DNA of 64,000 nucleotides from Brooklawnia sp032229645 (GTDB lineage: Bacteria; Actinomycetota; Actinomycetes; Propionibacteriales; Propionibacteriaceae): contig CAVRLB010000001.1 of assembly GCA_963722295.1 (NCBI GenBank), forward strand, positions 310,001 through 374,000. Direction: 5' to 3'. Both the position numbers and the translations under genes were made by a program. Below the pieces are notes generated by a model. The model was not told the DNA's origin and made no database searches. It saw only the letters and a program-made list of their open reading frames with translations. Positions 35,846 through 45,024 of this stretch are shown here, in pieces. Position 1 is the first letter of the stretch. Every line of letters starts with the position of its first letter.

Positions 35846-37354
35846 ATGAACGGGGTTCTCGCAGGCACGACCGTGCTCGTTGTTGTTGAGTACATCATCA
35901 AGATCATCGCGATCGGTGTGATACCGGAGAATCGCAGACCGTCGTCCTCAATGGCCTGGCTGCTGCTCATCTTGTTCATCCCTCTCGTCGGGGTGCCGAT
36001 CTTTCTCATTCTCGGCAGTCCCTACGTCAGCGGCCGGCGCGCACGCATCCAGGCGCAAGCGAATCGACTGCTTGAGTTGGGCACCGATGGGGTTCCGAAC
36101 TCTCCTGAGTCGGTGACGCTACCTTCCGAACTGGAGGGCATCGTCGAACTCGCGCGGTCGCTGACCTCGCTGCCGATGGTGAGCGCGGTCAACCACGGGG
36201 TGATTCTCGACTACCAGGCGAGCATCGACCGCATGACTCAGCTTGTCGAATCGGCGACCGAGACCGTCCACGTCGAGATCTATATCGTGGCGCGGGACGA
36301 GGCGACCGAGAGTTTCTTCGTGGCGCTGGAGGACGCCGTCAAGCGTGGGGTGACGGTACGGGTGCTGCTCGACCACATCGGTTCGCGCAAGTATCGCGGT
36401 TTCCATCGCATGCTCAAAGGCCTGACCGCAGCCGGCATCGAATGGCATCTGATGCTGCCGTTCCTGCCGCTACAAGGAAAGATGCGCCGGATTGACCTGC
36501 GCAATCACCGCAAGCTGCTCGTCGTCGACGGACGAGTTGCAGTGATGGGTTCGCAGAACATGATCGCGGCTTCCTACGGCTCGCCCAAGAACCAGAAGAT
36601 CGGGCGTCTGTGGAACGACATCACCATCGAGCTGGCGGGCGAGGTCGTGTCATCGATCGAGGCCGTCTTCATTGTCGACTGGTATACCGAGTCGGGCGAA
36701 ATTGTCGACATGCATGCCTATCGCAGCTCGGACGACGACACCGTCCTCGCCGAGCATCTGCTGCCTACTTTGCACGGACCGCGGCGCCCCATTGGCGGTG
36801 AGGTGAGCGCTGTGCAGCTGATTCCGTCGGGTCCAGGTTTTCGCACCGATCCCAACCTGCGCAGTTTTGCTTCACTGATGTATTTCGCGACTCGGCGGCT
36901 CGCGATCGTCAGCCCGTACTTCGTGCCGGACGAGTCACTGCTGGCGGCTATCACCACCGCTGCGTACCGCGGTGTCGCCGTCGAGCTCTATGTGAGCGAG
37001 GTAGCCGATCAGTTCATGGTCGACAGGGCCCAATCGTCCTATTACCAGGCGTTGCTGGACGCAGGAGTGCGGATCTACCGCTACCCCGCTCCCGAGGTGC
37101 TGCACACCAAGTGCTTCTTGGTGGACGATGAGATCGCTGTCATGGGCTCGTCGAATATGGACATGCGCTCCTTCGGGCTGAACTACGAGATCAGCCTGCT
37201 GGCCTACGGCGGCGACATCGTGGACGAGGTCCGTGACGTGATCGCCGACTATCGCTCGCGCAGCAGCGTCCTGGATGCCGAGCAATGGCCCGCGCGTTCG
37301 GTGCTCAGGCGCTATGCAGAGTCCGTGATGCGGCTTACCTCTGCCTTGCAGTGA
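35846..37354 (+). CDS. cls: Cardiolipin synthase, phospholipase D type
   Basis: This 502-residue membrane enzyme condenses phosphatidylglycerol units into cardiolipin. Two N-terminal helices (about 5-25 and 36-57) are followed by two PLD domains, each with an HKD motif: HRKLLVVDG with His221 and HTKCFLVDD near residue 421, each followed by the conserved GS.N. It is full length and stands alone, convergent with the ABC exporter genes 18 bases away. Confidence 0.95.
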   Translation: MNGVLAGTTVLVVVEYIIKIIAIGVIPENRRPSSSMAWLLLILFIPLVGVPIFLILGSPYVSGRRARIQAQANRLLELGTDGVPNSPESVTLPSELEGIVELARSLTSLPMVSAVNHGVILDYQASIDRMTQLVESATETVHVEIYIVARDEATESFFVALEDAVKRGVTVRVLLDHIGSRKYRGFHRMLKGLTAAGIEWHLMLPFLPLQGKMRRIDLRNHRKLLVVDGRVAVMGSQNMIAASYGSPKNQKIGRLWNDITIELAGEVVSSIEAVFIVDWYTESGEIVDMHAYRSSDDDTVLAEHLLPTLHGPRRPIGGEVSAVQLIPSGPGFRTDPNLRSFASLMYFATRRLAIVSPYFVPDESLLAAITTAAYRGVAVELYVSEVADQFMVDRAQSSYYQALLDAGVRIYRYPAPEVLHTKCFLVDDEIAVMGSSNMDMRSFGLNYEISLLAYGGDIVDEVRDVIADYRSRSSVLDAEQWPARSVLRRYAESVMRLTSALQ

Positions 37355-37372
37355 CGCCGGCGCCGGCGGTGA

Positions 37373-38083
37373 CTATCTCGTGATCAGCCGCTCAGGGTTC
37401 AGCAGGGCGGCACTGATCCTCCACCCGAGCACGTTGAGACCGATGAGGACGGCGGCGAGGATGCAAGCAGTGGGGACCGTGGCCGGTATGACGTTCATGG
37501 CAACCAGGAGGGCCACTGCGAAGGAGGGCAGACTCGCGGGAATTGCGAGTTGCTGGGCGACGCGGATGTCACGCGACCGCGCGGAAATGGCGATACCGAT
37601 CCAGATCGACCAGGCAGCTATCAGCGGGGTGAAGGCGATCTGGGCCAGGATCGCTGATCCTCGCAATACTGCAGTGGCGGAGTCGGGATCGGCGAACCCT
37701 GCGATCACGGCGACGACGAGGGCAAAGACCAGGTAGGAGACCACCATTGAGGGGACGAGTGCGGCGAGGGCCTTGCCGAGCAGGAACTCGTCGCGACGCA
37801 CTGGCGTGGTGAGGACGGGTTCGAGGGTGTGTTGCTGACGCTCGCCGACGATGGCATAGGCGGCGATCACCGTGGGAACCACGGCGGGGATGCCAAGCAT
37901 GTACAACAGCCAGTCCCCGCGCCGAAGATCGGTGGGACTCGCCGTGAACACCTGAATCAACGGGGTGATCAGGAACACCGCGGGAATGATCGTCATCCCT
38001 GCGATCAGGGACCGGTTCCGCCGGTATTCACGTAGCTCTTTGCCCGTGATCGCGCCGACCCGACGCAGGTTGAATCGGCTCAC
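37373..38083 (-). CDS. ABC-2 type transporter permease
   Basis: This 236-residue integral membrane protein has about six helices and the N-terminal GAITGKELREYRRNRSLIAGMTIIP segment common to ABC-2 permeases. It forms a two-gene exporter with the upstream ATPase, whose stop overlaps this start by four bases (ATGA). The substrate is unknown; drug, lipid or bacteriocin-type export are all possible for this class. Confidence 0.9.
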   Translation of the reverse strand: MSRFNLRRVGAITGKELREYRRNRSLIAGMTIIPAVFLITPLIQVFTASPTDLRRGDWLLYMLGIPAVVPTVIAAYAIVGERQQHTLEPVLTTPVRRDEFLLGKALAALVPSMVVSYLVFALVVAVIAGFADPDSATAVLRGSAILAQIAFTPLIAAWSIWIGIAISARSRDIRVAQQLAIPASLPSFAVALLVAMNVIPATVPTACILAAVLIGLNVLGWRISAALLNPERLITR

Positions 38084-39069
38084 GAGGCTGCTCCCCGGTC
38101 CGTGTCGGCCGGCCTGGGGCCGATGAGACGAAGGTAGACATCCTCCAGACTGTGCGCCACTTCGCTGATCGACAGCACGTCGGCGCAGGCAGCGACCAAG
38201 GCCCGGGTGACTGCCGGGGCCGCGATGGCAGTATCGGTCACGGTCAGGAGATAGCCCCCGGATTCGTCCTCGCGCCAGGCCTGAACAGCGGGCAGACCGA
38301 TGAACACGGCGTCCGGTCGGTCGAGCGGCTGCCGGGTTGTGACCCGCAGACTCGTCGCGAACACCCGCTGACGCAGCTCATCGGGTCGTCCGACGATCCG
38401 CAACGTGGTGTTGAGGATCGCGACGCGGTCACAGAGCCGCTCCGCTTCCTCGAGTCGGTGAGTGGTGAGGAACACGGTGACTCCGCGACCGCGGAGCTGC
38501 TCGATCAGCTCGTGCACGTCATGTGCTGCTACGGGGTCCAGTCCCGAGGTTGGTTCATCCAGGAACAACACTTGGGGATTGCCGAGCAGGGCGCGCGCCA
38601 AGCTGACGCGCTGCCGCAGCCCCTTCGACAGGGTCCCGCACAGCTGCGCTGCGCGGTCGGTCAGGTTCACTGAAGCGAGCGCGTCCGCTATGCGTTCGGC
38701 GGGATCGGGTGCTTCGTAGAGGCCAGCGAAGTACGCCAGGTTCTCGACTACGCTGAGCCGCTCATAGAGGCCGGGCGATTCCGGCATGATCGCGATCCGG
38801 CCGCGAATCCGGGTGCCGTTTTCGGGTGTCAGCGCGATGCCCGCCACTGTCGCTGATCCGGCTGTCGGCGCCAACAACGTCCCCAGGGTGCGCACGGTAG
38901 TCGTCTTACCGGCCCCGTTGGGGCCCAGGAACCCGAACACCTCGCCCCGGGCCACCTCGAAGGAGACATCCTCGAACGCAATCCGGTCGCCGAATCGTTT
39001 GCCCAGGCCATCAGCCACAATCGCCGGCCCTACTCCGTGCGAGTTGTCGGTCCCGCGCTGTGATGGCAT
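38080..39069 (-). CDS. ABC-2 type transporter ATP-binding protein
   Basis: This 329-residue nucleotide-binding protein has Walker A GPNGAGKTTT near residue 51, signature LSKGLRQRVSLARALL, Walker B VLFLDEPTSGLDP and a switch His in TTHRLEEA. The C-terminal 90 residues form the DrrA/CcmA-type extension. ATG 39069 directly abuts the stop of the collapsed SRPBCC frame (TAGATG), so it is expressed with the CocE hydrolase genes upstream. Confidence 0.93.
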   Translation of the reverse strand: MPSQRGTDNSHGVGPAIVADGLGKRFGDRIAFEDVSFEVARGEVFGFLGPNGAGKTTTVRTLGTLLAPTAGSATVAGIALTPENGTRIRGRIAIMPESPGLYERLSVVENLAYFAGLYEAPDPAERIADALASVNLTDRAAQLCGTLSKGLRQRVSLARALLGNPQVLFLDEPTSGLDPVAAHDVHELIEQLRGRGVTVFLTTHRLEEAERLCDRVAILNTTLRIVGRPDELRQRVFATSLRVTTRQPLDRPDAVFIGLPAVQAWREDESGGYLLTVTDTAIAAPAVTRALVAACADVLSISEVAHSLEDVYLRLIGPRPADTDRGAAS

Positions 39070-39225
39070 CTACTGCGCGGTAAAGGCCGCGAGGTTGGCG
39101 AGTGAGGACGCCATCCCGGCGGCGTGGTCCTCCTCGGAGATACCCGCAGGAACGCCGTCAGCCCGGAACGTCAGCAGCGCTGGAGTGGCGCCGATCACCA
39201 GGGACGCCGTATCTGTCCGCGACAT
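39070..39225 (-). pseudogene. SRPBCC (AHSA1-like) gene collapsed by internal deletion
   Basis: This 51-codon frame keeps both ends of an SRPBCC-domain protein: MSRTDTASLVIGATPA matches the family start, and GVPAGISEEDHAAGMASSL its end. The 100 or so residues that form the ligand cavity are absent. The join after about residue 16 is in frame. Its ATG overlaps the CocE stop (ATGA) and its TAG abuts the ABC ATPase start, so the operon spacing was kept while the middle of the gene was lost. Confidence 0.7.
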
Positions 39226-40916
39226 CACGCCATCGTACGCGGGATGACGGGGATCTCCAGGCTCGACGGTGCGCCGGGCGCCCAGACGATGGTGGCCTTG
39301 CCTGGTCGGCTCGGCTCGTAGTGGGTCGGGAAATGCCCGAAGAGCGGATTGCGCGGTTGCAGGTAGCGACCGGCGACCATCAGTCGCAGAATCTCACCCG
39401 CATGGAAGAGTGTCGCTGAGGGACTCAACGCGATGAGCACCTCGACCTCCTCGGCGTCGCGAATCGGCTGGAGCGTCCGGAACGTGTGCTCGGGCTGATG
39501 CGGCCTGCTGAGTCCGGCGTCGAGTTCGCGGAGGGCGAGCCTGAGCCTGCCTTGCGCGACGATGTCGCGGCCGTAGCCGTAGGAGCCCTCGAAGGGCACG
39601 GGTGTGTCGTGGCACCGCTTTTCGACCCCGACGAAGATTCGCGGATCTTTCGCGCCCGTCGTCCTCATCCGCAGCCGCAGCGTCATTGGACCGCTCAGTT
39701 CGGTGTCCTCGCTGAAGCGGTAGTCGAATGCTGCAGCGTTGTGCTTCAAGTCGAATGTGACCGCTCCCGCGAGGGGCTCGGTCTCGCTCAGCGCGCCGTC
39801 GGCGCCGAGGTAGAGGTCACGCCATCGGGTGCGGGCGATCGGCCACTCCTGCTCATCCCTGACCTCGACGACCAGGTCGCGGCGGTCCCGGATCTCCAGC
39901 CGCAGTCGGGGTAACTGGGCGGCGGGCTTCTCCCGTAGGTGCAGGTCGAAGAATGCGCGCTGCTGCTCCCGGGCCGGGTCGTCGTAGAAGGTGGCCCACT
40001 TGGGTCCGCGGTGCGTGGACGCATGGCGGTGTACAGAGGCGACCTGCTGGAACGCCCGCATCGATCCGACGCTGTGAAGGTTGGTGTCCGAGAAGCTGGT
40101 GCATACCAGGATCGGGACGGTGATCCTCGACAGGTCGGGCGTGATCGCTTCCCACCACTCGTCCCGCAGCGGATGCCTGCGACGCTCGGCGGCGAGGTTG
40201 GTGTCCAGTCTCGCCACCCGTGAGCTGAGAAACAGCCAGATGCGGGCGAAGCCGTTCTCGACGACACCTCCAGAGGTGAAGAAGTCGCGGTAGGCATCGG
40301 TGAACCCTTCCCACGGGCAGATCGCCCTCAGGGCAGGCGGGTTGAGGGCGGCGACCTTGTACTGCGACAGTGCCAGATACGACACGCCGAGCATGCCGAC
40401 GCGCCCGTTCGACCACGGCTGCTCCCCCGCCCAGGCGATCACCTCCGCGATGTCGTCGGCTTCCTGATCGGAGAACAAGTTGCCGCGACCCTCCGAATGG
40501 CCCCCACCGCGGGTGTCCAGGTTGATGACCGCGTATCCATGCTGAGCCCACCAGACCGGGTCGGGTGCCTCCCAACTCGTCTGGTCAGAGATCCGCAGCG
40601 GAGCCGGCTGGTTCATGATCCGGAATTGCGGGTTGAGCGACCACCTGCCGCGCTTCTTGGTGGGAATCGCATCTTTGCCGTACGGATGCGCCGACAACAG
40701 CACCGGCAACGGTTCGTCTGTACCCGCAGGCCGGTAGAGGTTCAAACGCAACGTAACGCCGTCGCGCATTCGGGCGCTCAGATCTTCGTCCTTGCGTACA
40801 TCGGACGGCATCTCGTACACGGTGATCGGCGGACGCAGGAAGGCTTTCGTCCGGTTACGCGCGTAGCCGGCGCGCCCGGGGCGCTTCCACGGTTTGTCCA
40901 GTCCGATCCGTTTCAT
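39225..40916 (-). CDS. CocE/NonD family hydrolase
   Basis: This 563-residue serine hydrolase has an N-terminal alpha/beta domain with DTRGGGHSEG and nucleophile Ser in GMLGVSYLALS near residue 170, followed by the C-terminal jelly-roll domain of X-Pro dipeptidyl peptidases and acyl esterases. ATG 40916 has GGAGGCGGG 3 bases upstream; codons to 40976 belong to the flank of the insertion sequence. Substrates may be esters or amides. It leads the unit with the SRPBCC remnant and the ABC exporter. Confidence 0.9.
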   Translation of the reverse strand: MKRIGLDKPWKRPGRAGYARNRTKAFLRPPITVYEMPSDVRKDEDLSARMRDGVTLRLNLYRPAGTDEPLPVLLSAHPYGKDAIPTKKRGRWSLNPQFRIMNQPAPLRISDQTSWEAPDPVWWAQHGYAVINLDTRGGGHSEGRGNLFSDQEADDIAEVIAWAGEQPWSNGRVGMLGVSYLALSQYKVAALNPPALRAICPWEGFTDAYRDFFTSGGVVENGFARIWLFLSSRVARLDTNLAAERRRHPLRDEWWEAITPDLSRITVPILVCTSFSDTNLHSVGSMRAFQQVASVHRHASTHRGPKWATFYDDPAREQQRAFFDLHLREKPAAQLPRLRLEIRDRRDLVVEVRDEQEWPIARTRWRDLYLGADGALSETEPLAGAVTFDLKHNAAAFDYRFSEDTELSGPMTLRLRMRTTGAKDPRIFVGVEKRCHDTPVPFEGSYGYGRDIVAQGRLRLALRELDAGLSRPHQPEHTFRTLQPIRDAEEVEVLIALSPSATLFHAGEILRLMVAGRYLQPRNPLFGHFPTHYEPSRPGKATIVWAPGAPSSLEIPVIPRTMA

Positions 40917-41011
40917 GATCCCGCCTCCTGCGTCCGGGGCATCTGACTCAGCTGCTACTGAACAAGCCTCCACCACGATGCCCCCGCTGTCGACCCATGA
41001 GAGGGTGTGCG

Positions 41012-42411
41012 TCAGGTTTGTGGTGTGGGCCAGAGGGTGTGGTCGCGGTGTGATTGGTGGAGGGTCCGCAGGGCGAGGACGGGGTCGAGTCCTGGGATGG
41101 TCCAGTGCATGCCGGCGCGTTTGGCTCGTTGTTTGACGATGGGTTGCAGGCTGATTCGACGGGGCCGGAGCCGATGTAGTAGCTGTTGGCGAGGAATTCG
41201 GCGTATTGCATGCGGTGGTGGTTGCCGGTGAAGTAGCCGACCTCGGTGGCGGCGGGTCGGGCCAGGGCGGGAGCGTTCTGGTCGAGGTTCAGTTTGTCGA
41301 CAGCGGTTGCGATCGCGCTGGTGTCACCGAGATCGAGCTGGTCGGCGAGTGTCTTCTCCCAACTGGTGGGATCGTCGAGCAGCGGGGTGACGAGTTTGGT
41401 GAGGTCGGCGAGGTGTTCCCGGGCGTGGTAGTAGTCGACGATCTGGGTGGCCTCGGGAAATTTGGTGTCGGCGATATTCCAGATCCATCTGGCTCCGTCG
41501 CCTAGCACGATGGGTTGGCGGATCTGGTCGAGGCCGCGCCGCCAGTATTCGGCTTTCACGAGGTGCGCGAACCGCTCGGCTGGTTCGAACGTGGAAATGT
41601 AGGAGACCGAGCCCCGGTCTTGGAGGGGCTGCCCGCTGACCGGATCGACACCCGTTTGGGTGAACAAACAGCCGATCTTCACTTCCCGGGTGCCGGCCCG
41701 CTCCCCGGTTTTCCCTTGCCGGCCTTCGCATTCGCGGGGCAGCATGGGTGCCCCGGTGCCGTCCATCACGACATAGCATTTGTCGGGCAGATGGGTGAAC
41801 GCTGCGGCGGGCCCGCCGGGCCGGGCCGCTTCGAGTTCGGTACTGATCAGGTCACGGGCCCGACCGCCCTGGGTTTTCGTGGCCCGGCTGATCGTGGACG
41901 CCGACGCCAAGTCCAGGCCGGTCACCGTGGAGATGAACGCCCCCGACTTCGCATAGGGCATCTCGGCGCCGGCCAGCGCGCACGCCCTCGCCAATCCCGG
42001 GGACAGGCTCGTCCCGACAACACCGAGGCGTTCATCGGCCGGGACAAACCCCCGACGACAGGAATCGCAATAGTAGTAGCCGCGTGACAGCCGGAAACCA
42101 CCGAGCAGGGTGCGCACCGTTTTGGGGCGGACCCCGGCCAGCCGGGCCCGATGCCCTGCGGGACAATCGATACCGGCCGGCGGGTTCTCGGCTGCCAGGT
42201 TCACCACCCCAGCGATCACCGTGCGTCCGATCACGGCCGCTGATTCCTGCGCGGCCCGCTCGACGGCTTCCAGCACCACCGGCCGGCCGCCATAGACCAG
42301 ATCCATACTCGCCCGAACCAGTCTCCTGGCCTCGCAGGCCGCTAACTCGGCGATCTCGTCTTCCAGTACGGCCAGCCGGGCCTGGTCTATCTCCTGGCCG
42401 CAGAGCCCCTT
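41012..42411 (-). pseudogene. ISKra4 transposase, downstream frame, 3-prime frameshift
   Basis: This is the catalytic part of an ISKra4-family transposase. It has the zinc-ribbon-like CDSCRRGF segment, the DDE-type core with YVVMDGTGAPM and VVDYYHAREHLADL, and the terminal YYIGSGPVESAC block with the catalytic Glu. Near 41140 one base has been lost: the frame continues wrongly to 40948, while the true C-terminus (HWTIPGLDPVLALRTLHQ, stop at 41012) is in another frame. It is entered by a minus-one shift from the upstream frame; the internal ATG at 42306 is not the natural start. Confidence 0.85.
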
Positions 42412-42779
42412 TTTTCCCCGCCCGGAGCGGGGACCACCGAACCAGCCGATCGTGTTCTTGCAGGTGGCGTGCGGCCCGCCAGTTCACGCTCCGCCAAGAT
42501 CGCGTTGATCTGATTGATCTGGCCGATCTTGAACGCGAACACCTCCGAGCGCTCCACCTGGGCGCGGAAACGCTCCGCCCACCGGGCAGGGACCGTTTTC
42601 GACCGGGTCTTCCCGCCCTCATAGCGCACCCACAACAAACGAGGACCATGACCCGGATCACCCTCACTGGCGCAATGACACGTCGGCTTCCCGCACTTCG
42701 ACCACGTCTCATGTAACGAGCCCGGTATGAAATCCGCCAACAGCCCCACCTGCTGGACCAACTCATCCCGCAACCTCAC
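42387..42779 (-). CDS. ISKra4 upstream frame (DUF6788-like)
   Basis: This 130-codon frame has the zinc-binding CGKPTCHC motif near residues 29-36 and HGPRLLWVRYEGGK, as in the N-terminal region of ISKra4-type transposases. After GEKRGS it ends at 42387, but slipping back one base on the A6G4 run yields KKGLCGQEIDQARLAV, leading into the catalytic frame. The natural product is therefore probably a fusion of both frames. Confidence 0.8.
   Translation of the reverse strand: MRLRDELVQQVGLLADFIPGSLHETWSKCGKPTCHCASEGDPGHGPRLLWVRYEGGKTRSKTVPARWAERFRAQVERSEVFAFKIGQINQINAILAERELAGRTPPARTRSAGSVVPAPGGEKRGSAARR
42406..42415 (-). promoter_or_regulatory. Slippery A6G4 run for minus-one frameshifting
   Basis: On the minus strand six As are followed by four Gs. 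The zero frame reads GAA AAA AGG and terminates soon; a minus-one slip reads AAA AAG GGG and stays open for the whole transposase. Confidence 0.65.
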
Positions 42780-42820
42780 CAGCCTCCGTGTCGTCCACGG
42801 AAGATGTCAACATTTTTGGG

Positions 42821-43847
42821 TCAGTTGCTGATGGTGTTCGTTGAGTTTGGGTCGTCTGGGGGTTTGTTGATCCAGGCGGCGGTGGGCAGGGGTAGTGGCA
42901 CGGGGTGGTGGCGGACGAACCGTTCGGGGTGCTGCGTGTAGGCGTGGGTGAGGACGGTGGCCCGCTGCTCGTGGATGGTGTCGGCGTGGCCGTGGTGAAC
43001 ATCTGCGGGGGTGTGCATGCCGATCCCGGAGTGGCGGTGGGAGTGGTTGTACCAGCCGAAGAACCCGACCAGGAACGCGCGGGCGTCTTCCAGGCTGCCG
43101 AACCGGGTCGGGAACTCGGGCCGGTACTTCAACGTCTTGAAATGCGCTTCCGAGTAGGGGTTGTCGTTCGAGACGTGCGGGCGGGAATGGGACTTGGTGA
43201 CGCCGAGGTCGGCAAGGAGGAACGCGACCGGTTTCGAGGCCATCGAGGAGCCGTTGTCGGCGTGGATCGTCAACCGGTCCCGATCGACCTGCTGCTTGTC
43301 GATGGTGTCGGCGAGGAGCTTCTCGGCGAGACTCGGCCGACTCACACCCGGCGACCATCCAGCCGACGATGTAACGGGAGTAGATGTCGATGATGCAGTA
43401 CAGGTAGAAGTAGGTCCACTTCGCCGGACCGTGGAGCTTGGTGATATCCCAAGACCACACCTGGTTAGGGGTTTCAGCGATCAGTTCGGGCTTCTTACGA
43501 GCCGGATGGGTCGCTTGGGAGCGGCGTTCCCGCACCTCGCCACGGGCCCGCAACAGCCGGTACATGGTCGACACCGAGCACAGGTACACGCCCTCGTCGA
43601 GCAGGATCGCGTGGATCTCGGCCGGCGCCATGTCAACGAACCTCTCACTGTGCAACACCCGCAGAACCTGGGCTTCCTCCTCGACCGTCAAGGCGCGCGG
43701 CTGCCGCTTGCGGGCCTTCACCGGCGTGGCCGGTTTCGGGGACTTGCGGTGGTGCCGGTAGTGGCTGGACCGCGGCCGGCCCACCGCCTGGCAGGCGGCC
43801 GTCACCCCCACCAACGGGGTGAGCTCGAGGATCGTCTCGTCGATCAC
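42821..43847 (-). pseudogene. IS3 transposase OrfB, frameshifted
   Basis: OrfB carries the IS3 DDE integrase core: Asp in WSWDITKL, Asp in IHADNGSSM and Glu in NPYSEAHFKTLKY. It begins at GTG 43847 overlapping the orfA stop. After GWMVAG near 43345 the frame is lost by one base; the remainder (AEKLLADTIDKQQ onward) is in a second frame ending at 42821. The transposase is therefore probably inactive unless frameshifting restores it. Confidence 0.88.
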
Positions 43848-44272
43848 GGCTGTTCGTCGCTGCTGCTGGTCGAGATCTGATCCAGCAGAGCCGAGAGTTT
43901 TGACTGGATCTCGATCACCTTCCGGGCTGTTTCCAGCTCGCCGGTCAACCGCTCCACCTGTTTGCGGAGCTTCACGTTCTCCTTCTGCTCCGCACTCGCC
44001 GGTGGTGCCCCCGCCGGCCGCCCCAACGCCTCCAGCACCGCCTTGTCACGCTGGTCACGCCACGCGCTGATCAACGACGTGTACAGGCCTTCGCGTCGCA
44101 GCAGGGCACCCTTGCCGTCCCGGTCACAGGCCTCGTACTCGGCCAGGATGTCCCGCTTGTACTTCGCCGTGTATGTCCGCCGGAACGCTCGCTCCGGCAC
44201 CTGCGGATCAGGGACCTCATCCATACCAACAGCCTGCCCGACCGGCTTCACAGCTGTCATCGATGCACTCAT
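43844..44272 (-). CDS. IS3 OrfA, helix-turn-helix protein
   Basis: This 142-residue OrfA has an N-terminal helix-turn-helix (YTAKYKRDILAEYEACDRDGK, YTSLISAWRDQRD) and a C-terminal leucine-rich coiled coil (about residues 95-135) used for multimerisation. ATG 44272 has GGAGG about 10 bases upstream. It overlaps orfB by four bases, so OrfB may be made by coupling or frameshift. Confidence 0.88.
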   Translation of the reverse strand: MSASMTAVKPVGQAVGMDEVPDPQVPERAFRRTYTAKYKRDILAEYEACDRDGKGALLRREGLYTSLISAWRDQRDKAVLEALGRPAGAPPASAEQKENVKLRKQVERLTGELETARKVIEIQSKLSALLDQISTSSSDEQP

Positions 44273-44390
44273 TCGAGAATCCTCCTCTCCGCCCTCTTCA
44301 AGACAATAAACAGGACCGTCCTGCCGTCTCATCTAATGTTGACACAGAGGGCCACGACCTGTCAACACTCATAGCCACACCCCATTCTTG

Positions 44391-44415
44391 ACTAGCACCT
44401 AATCAAGACTAGCAA
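44391..44415. repeat. Two direct copies of GACTAGCA
   Basis: GACTAGCA occurs at 44391-44398 and 44408-44415. The 197-base gap from the IS3 end to hxlR (44346-44542) is otherwise AC-rich and holds no gene that I can see. Confidence 0.35.
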
Positions 44416-44542
44416 TCAACAAGCAGCAACACCCCACCAACACAACCACGACACACACCCCCCATGAGATCTCCGCCCACTGAGCCGGGCTTGGGTACAC
44501 CACTCACCACCGGCTGAAGCGAACGGCCGGCATCGGGGGGCC

Positions 44543-44908
44543 TCAGTGATGCTGCACCTGGTCGGCGGAGGCAGCGAGGTGAGCATAGATCGCGTCGCGG
44601 AGGTCTCGCAGCCGCCCAGCGATGGTGCGTCCGCCGGGCGTGAGTTCGTAGAAGGGGCGTCCAGTCTCGTCCAGGTCCCGAAGGACCAGACCATCGTCAG
44701 TGAGCGTCGTCAGGGTTTGGGACAGCATGCGCTCGTTCGAGCCGCCAATGCTGCGGCGCAGGTCCCCGAAGCGGGTCACCCCGTCGTCCAATGCGAGAAG
44801 AATCAGCGGTGCCCAGCGGCCGGTCACATCGCGCAACGCTCCCCGCGACGGGCAACGCGGATCGAACACGTCCAAGACGTGCCCGTCCGCGCTCTCCACT
44901 GAGTTCAT
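44543..44908 (-). CDS. HxlR family transcriptional regulator
   Basis: This is a 121-residue winged-helix regulator. CPSRGALRDVTGRWAPLILLAL is the HxlR entry helix with its redox-type Cys, and GGSNERMLSQTLTTLTDDGLV is the recognition helix. ATG 44908 is preferred over upstream ATGs because GAGGAG sits 6 bases before it. It is divergent from qorB, as ytfH is from ytfG in enterobacteria, and the gap holds two abutting palindromes; quinone or electrophile sensing is likely. Confidence 0.93.
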   Translation of the reverse strand: MNSVESADGHVLDVFDPRCPSRGALRDVTGRWAPLILLALDDGVTRFGDLRRSIGGSNERMLSQTLTTLTDDGLVLRDLDETGRPFYELTPGGRTIAGRLRDLRDAIYAHLAASADQVQHH

Positions 44909-44945
44909 TACGGTCTCCTCTTTGCTTGACATCACCACTAGGGTA

Positions 44946-44962
44946 CCTTACTCTTAGTAAGG
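44946..44962. promoter_or_regulatory. HxlR operator half 1
   Basis: CCTTACT and AGTAAGG form a perfect 7-bp dyad with a three-base spacer, in the hxlR-qorB intergenic region. Confidence 0.7.
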
Positions 44963-44979
44963 ACTTACGAAACGTAAGT
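44963..44979. promoter_or_regulatory. HxlR operator half 2
   Basis: ACTTACG and CGTAAGT form a second perfect 7-bp dyad with the same three-base spacing, abutting the first. The pair suggests two dimers side by side. Confidence 0.7.
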
Positions 44980-45024
44980 GGCTGCGGAAGATTGAACTTT
45001 CCGCTCGAATTGAAAGGAATACGC

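Larger units (their letters stand above)
40990..42800 (-). mobile_element. ISKra4-family insertion sequence
   Basis: The element carries the two ISKra4-type reading frames described below. Ends are approximate because I could not match terminal inverted repeats; the left end lies between the transposase stop at 41012 and the CocE ribosome site, and the right end abuts the IS3-like element at about 42804. Confidence 0.8.
42805..44345 (-). mobile_element. IS3-family insertion sequence
   Basis: The ends read inward as TGTCAACATT at 42805-42814 and, on the other strand, at 44336-44345, an identical 10-bp terminal core. Between them lie orfA and orfB. About 1541 bp is the right size for IS3. No clear target duplication is seen, perhaps because it sits at the edge of the ISKra4 element. 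Confidence 0.88.
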
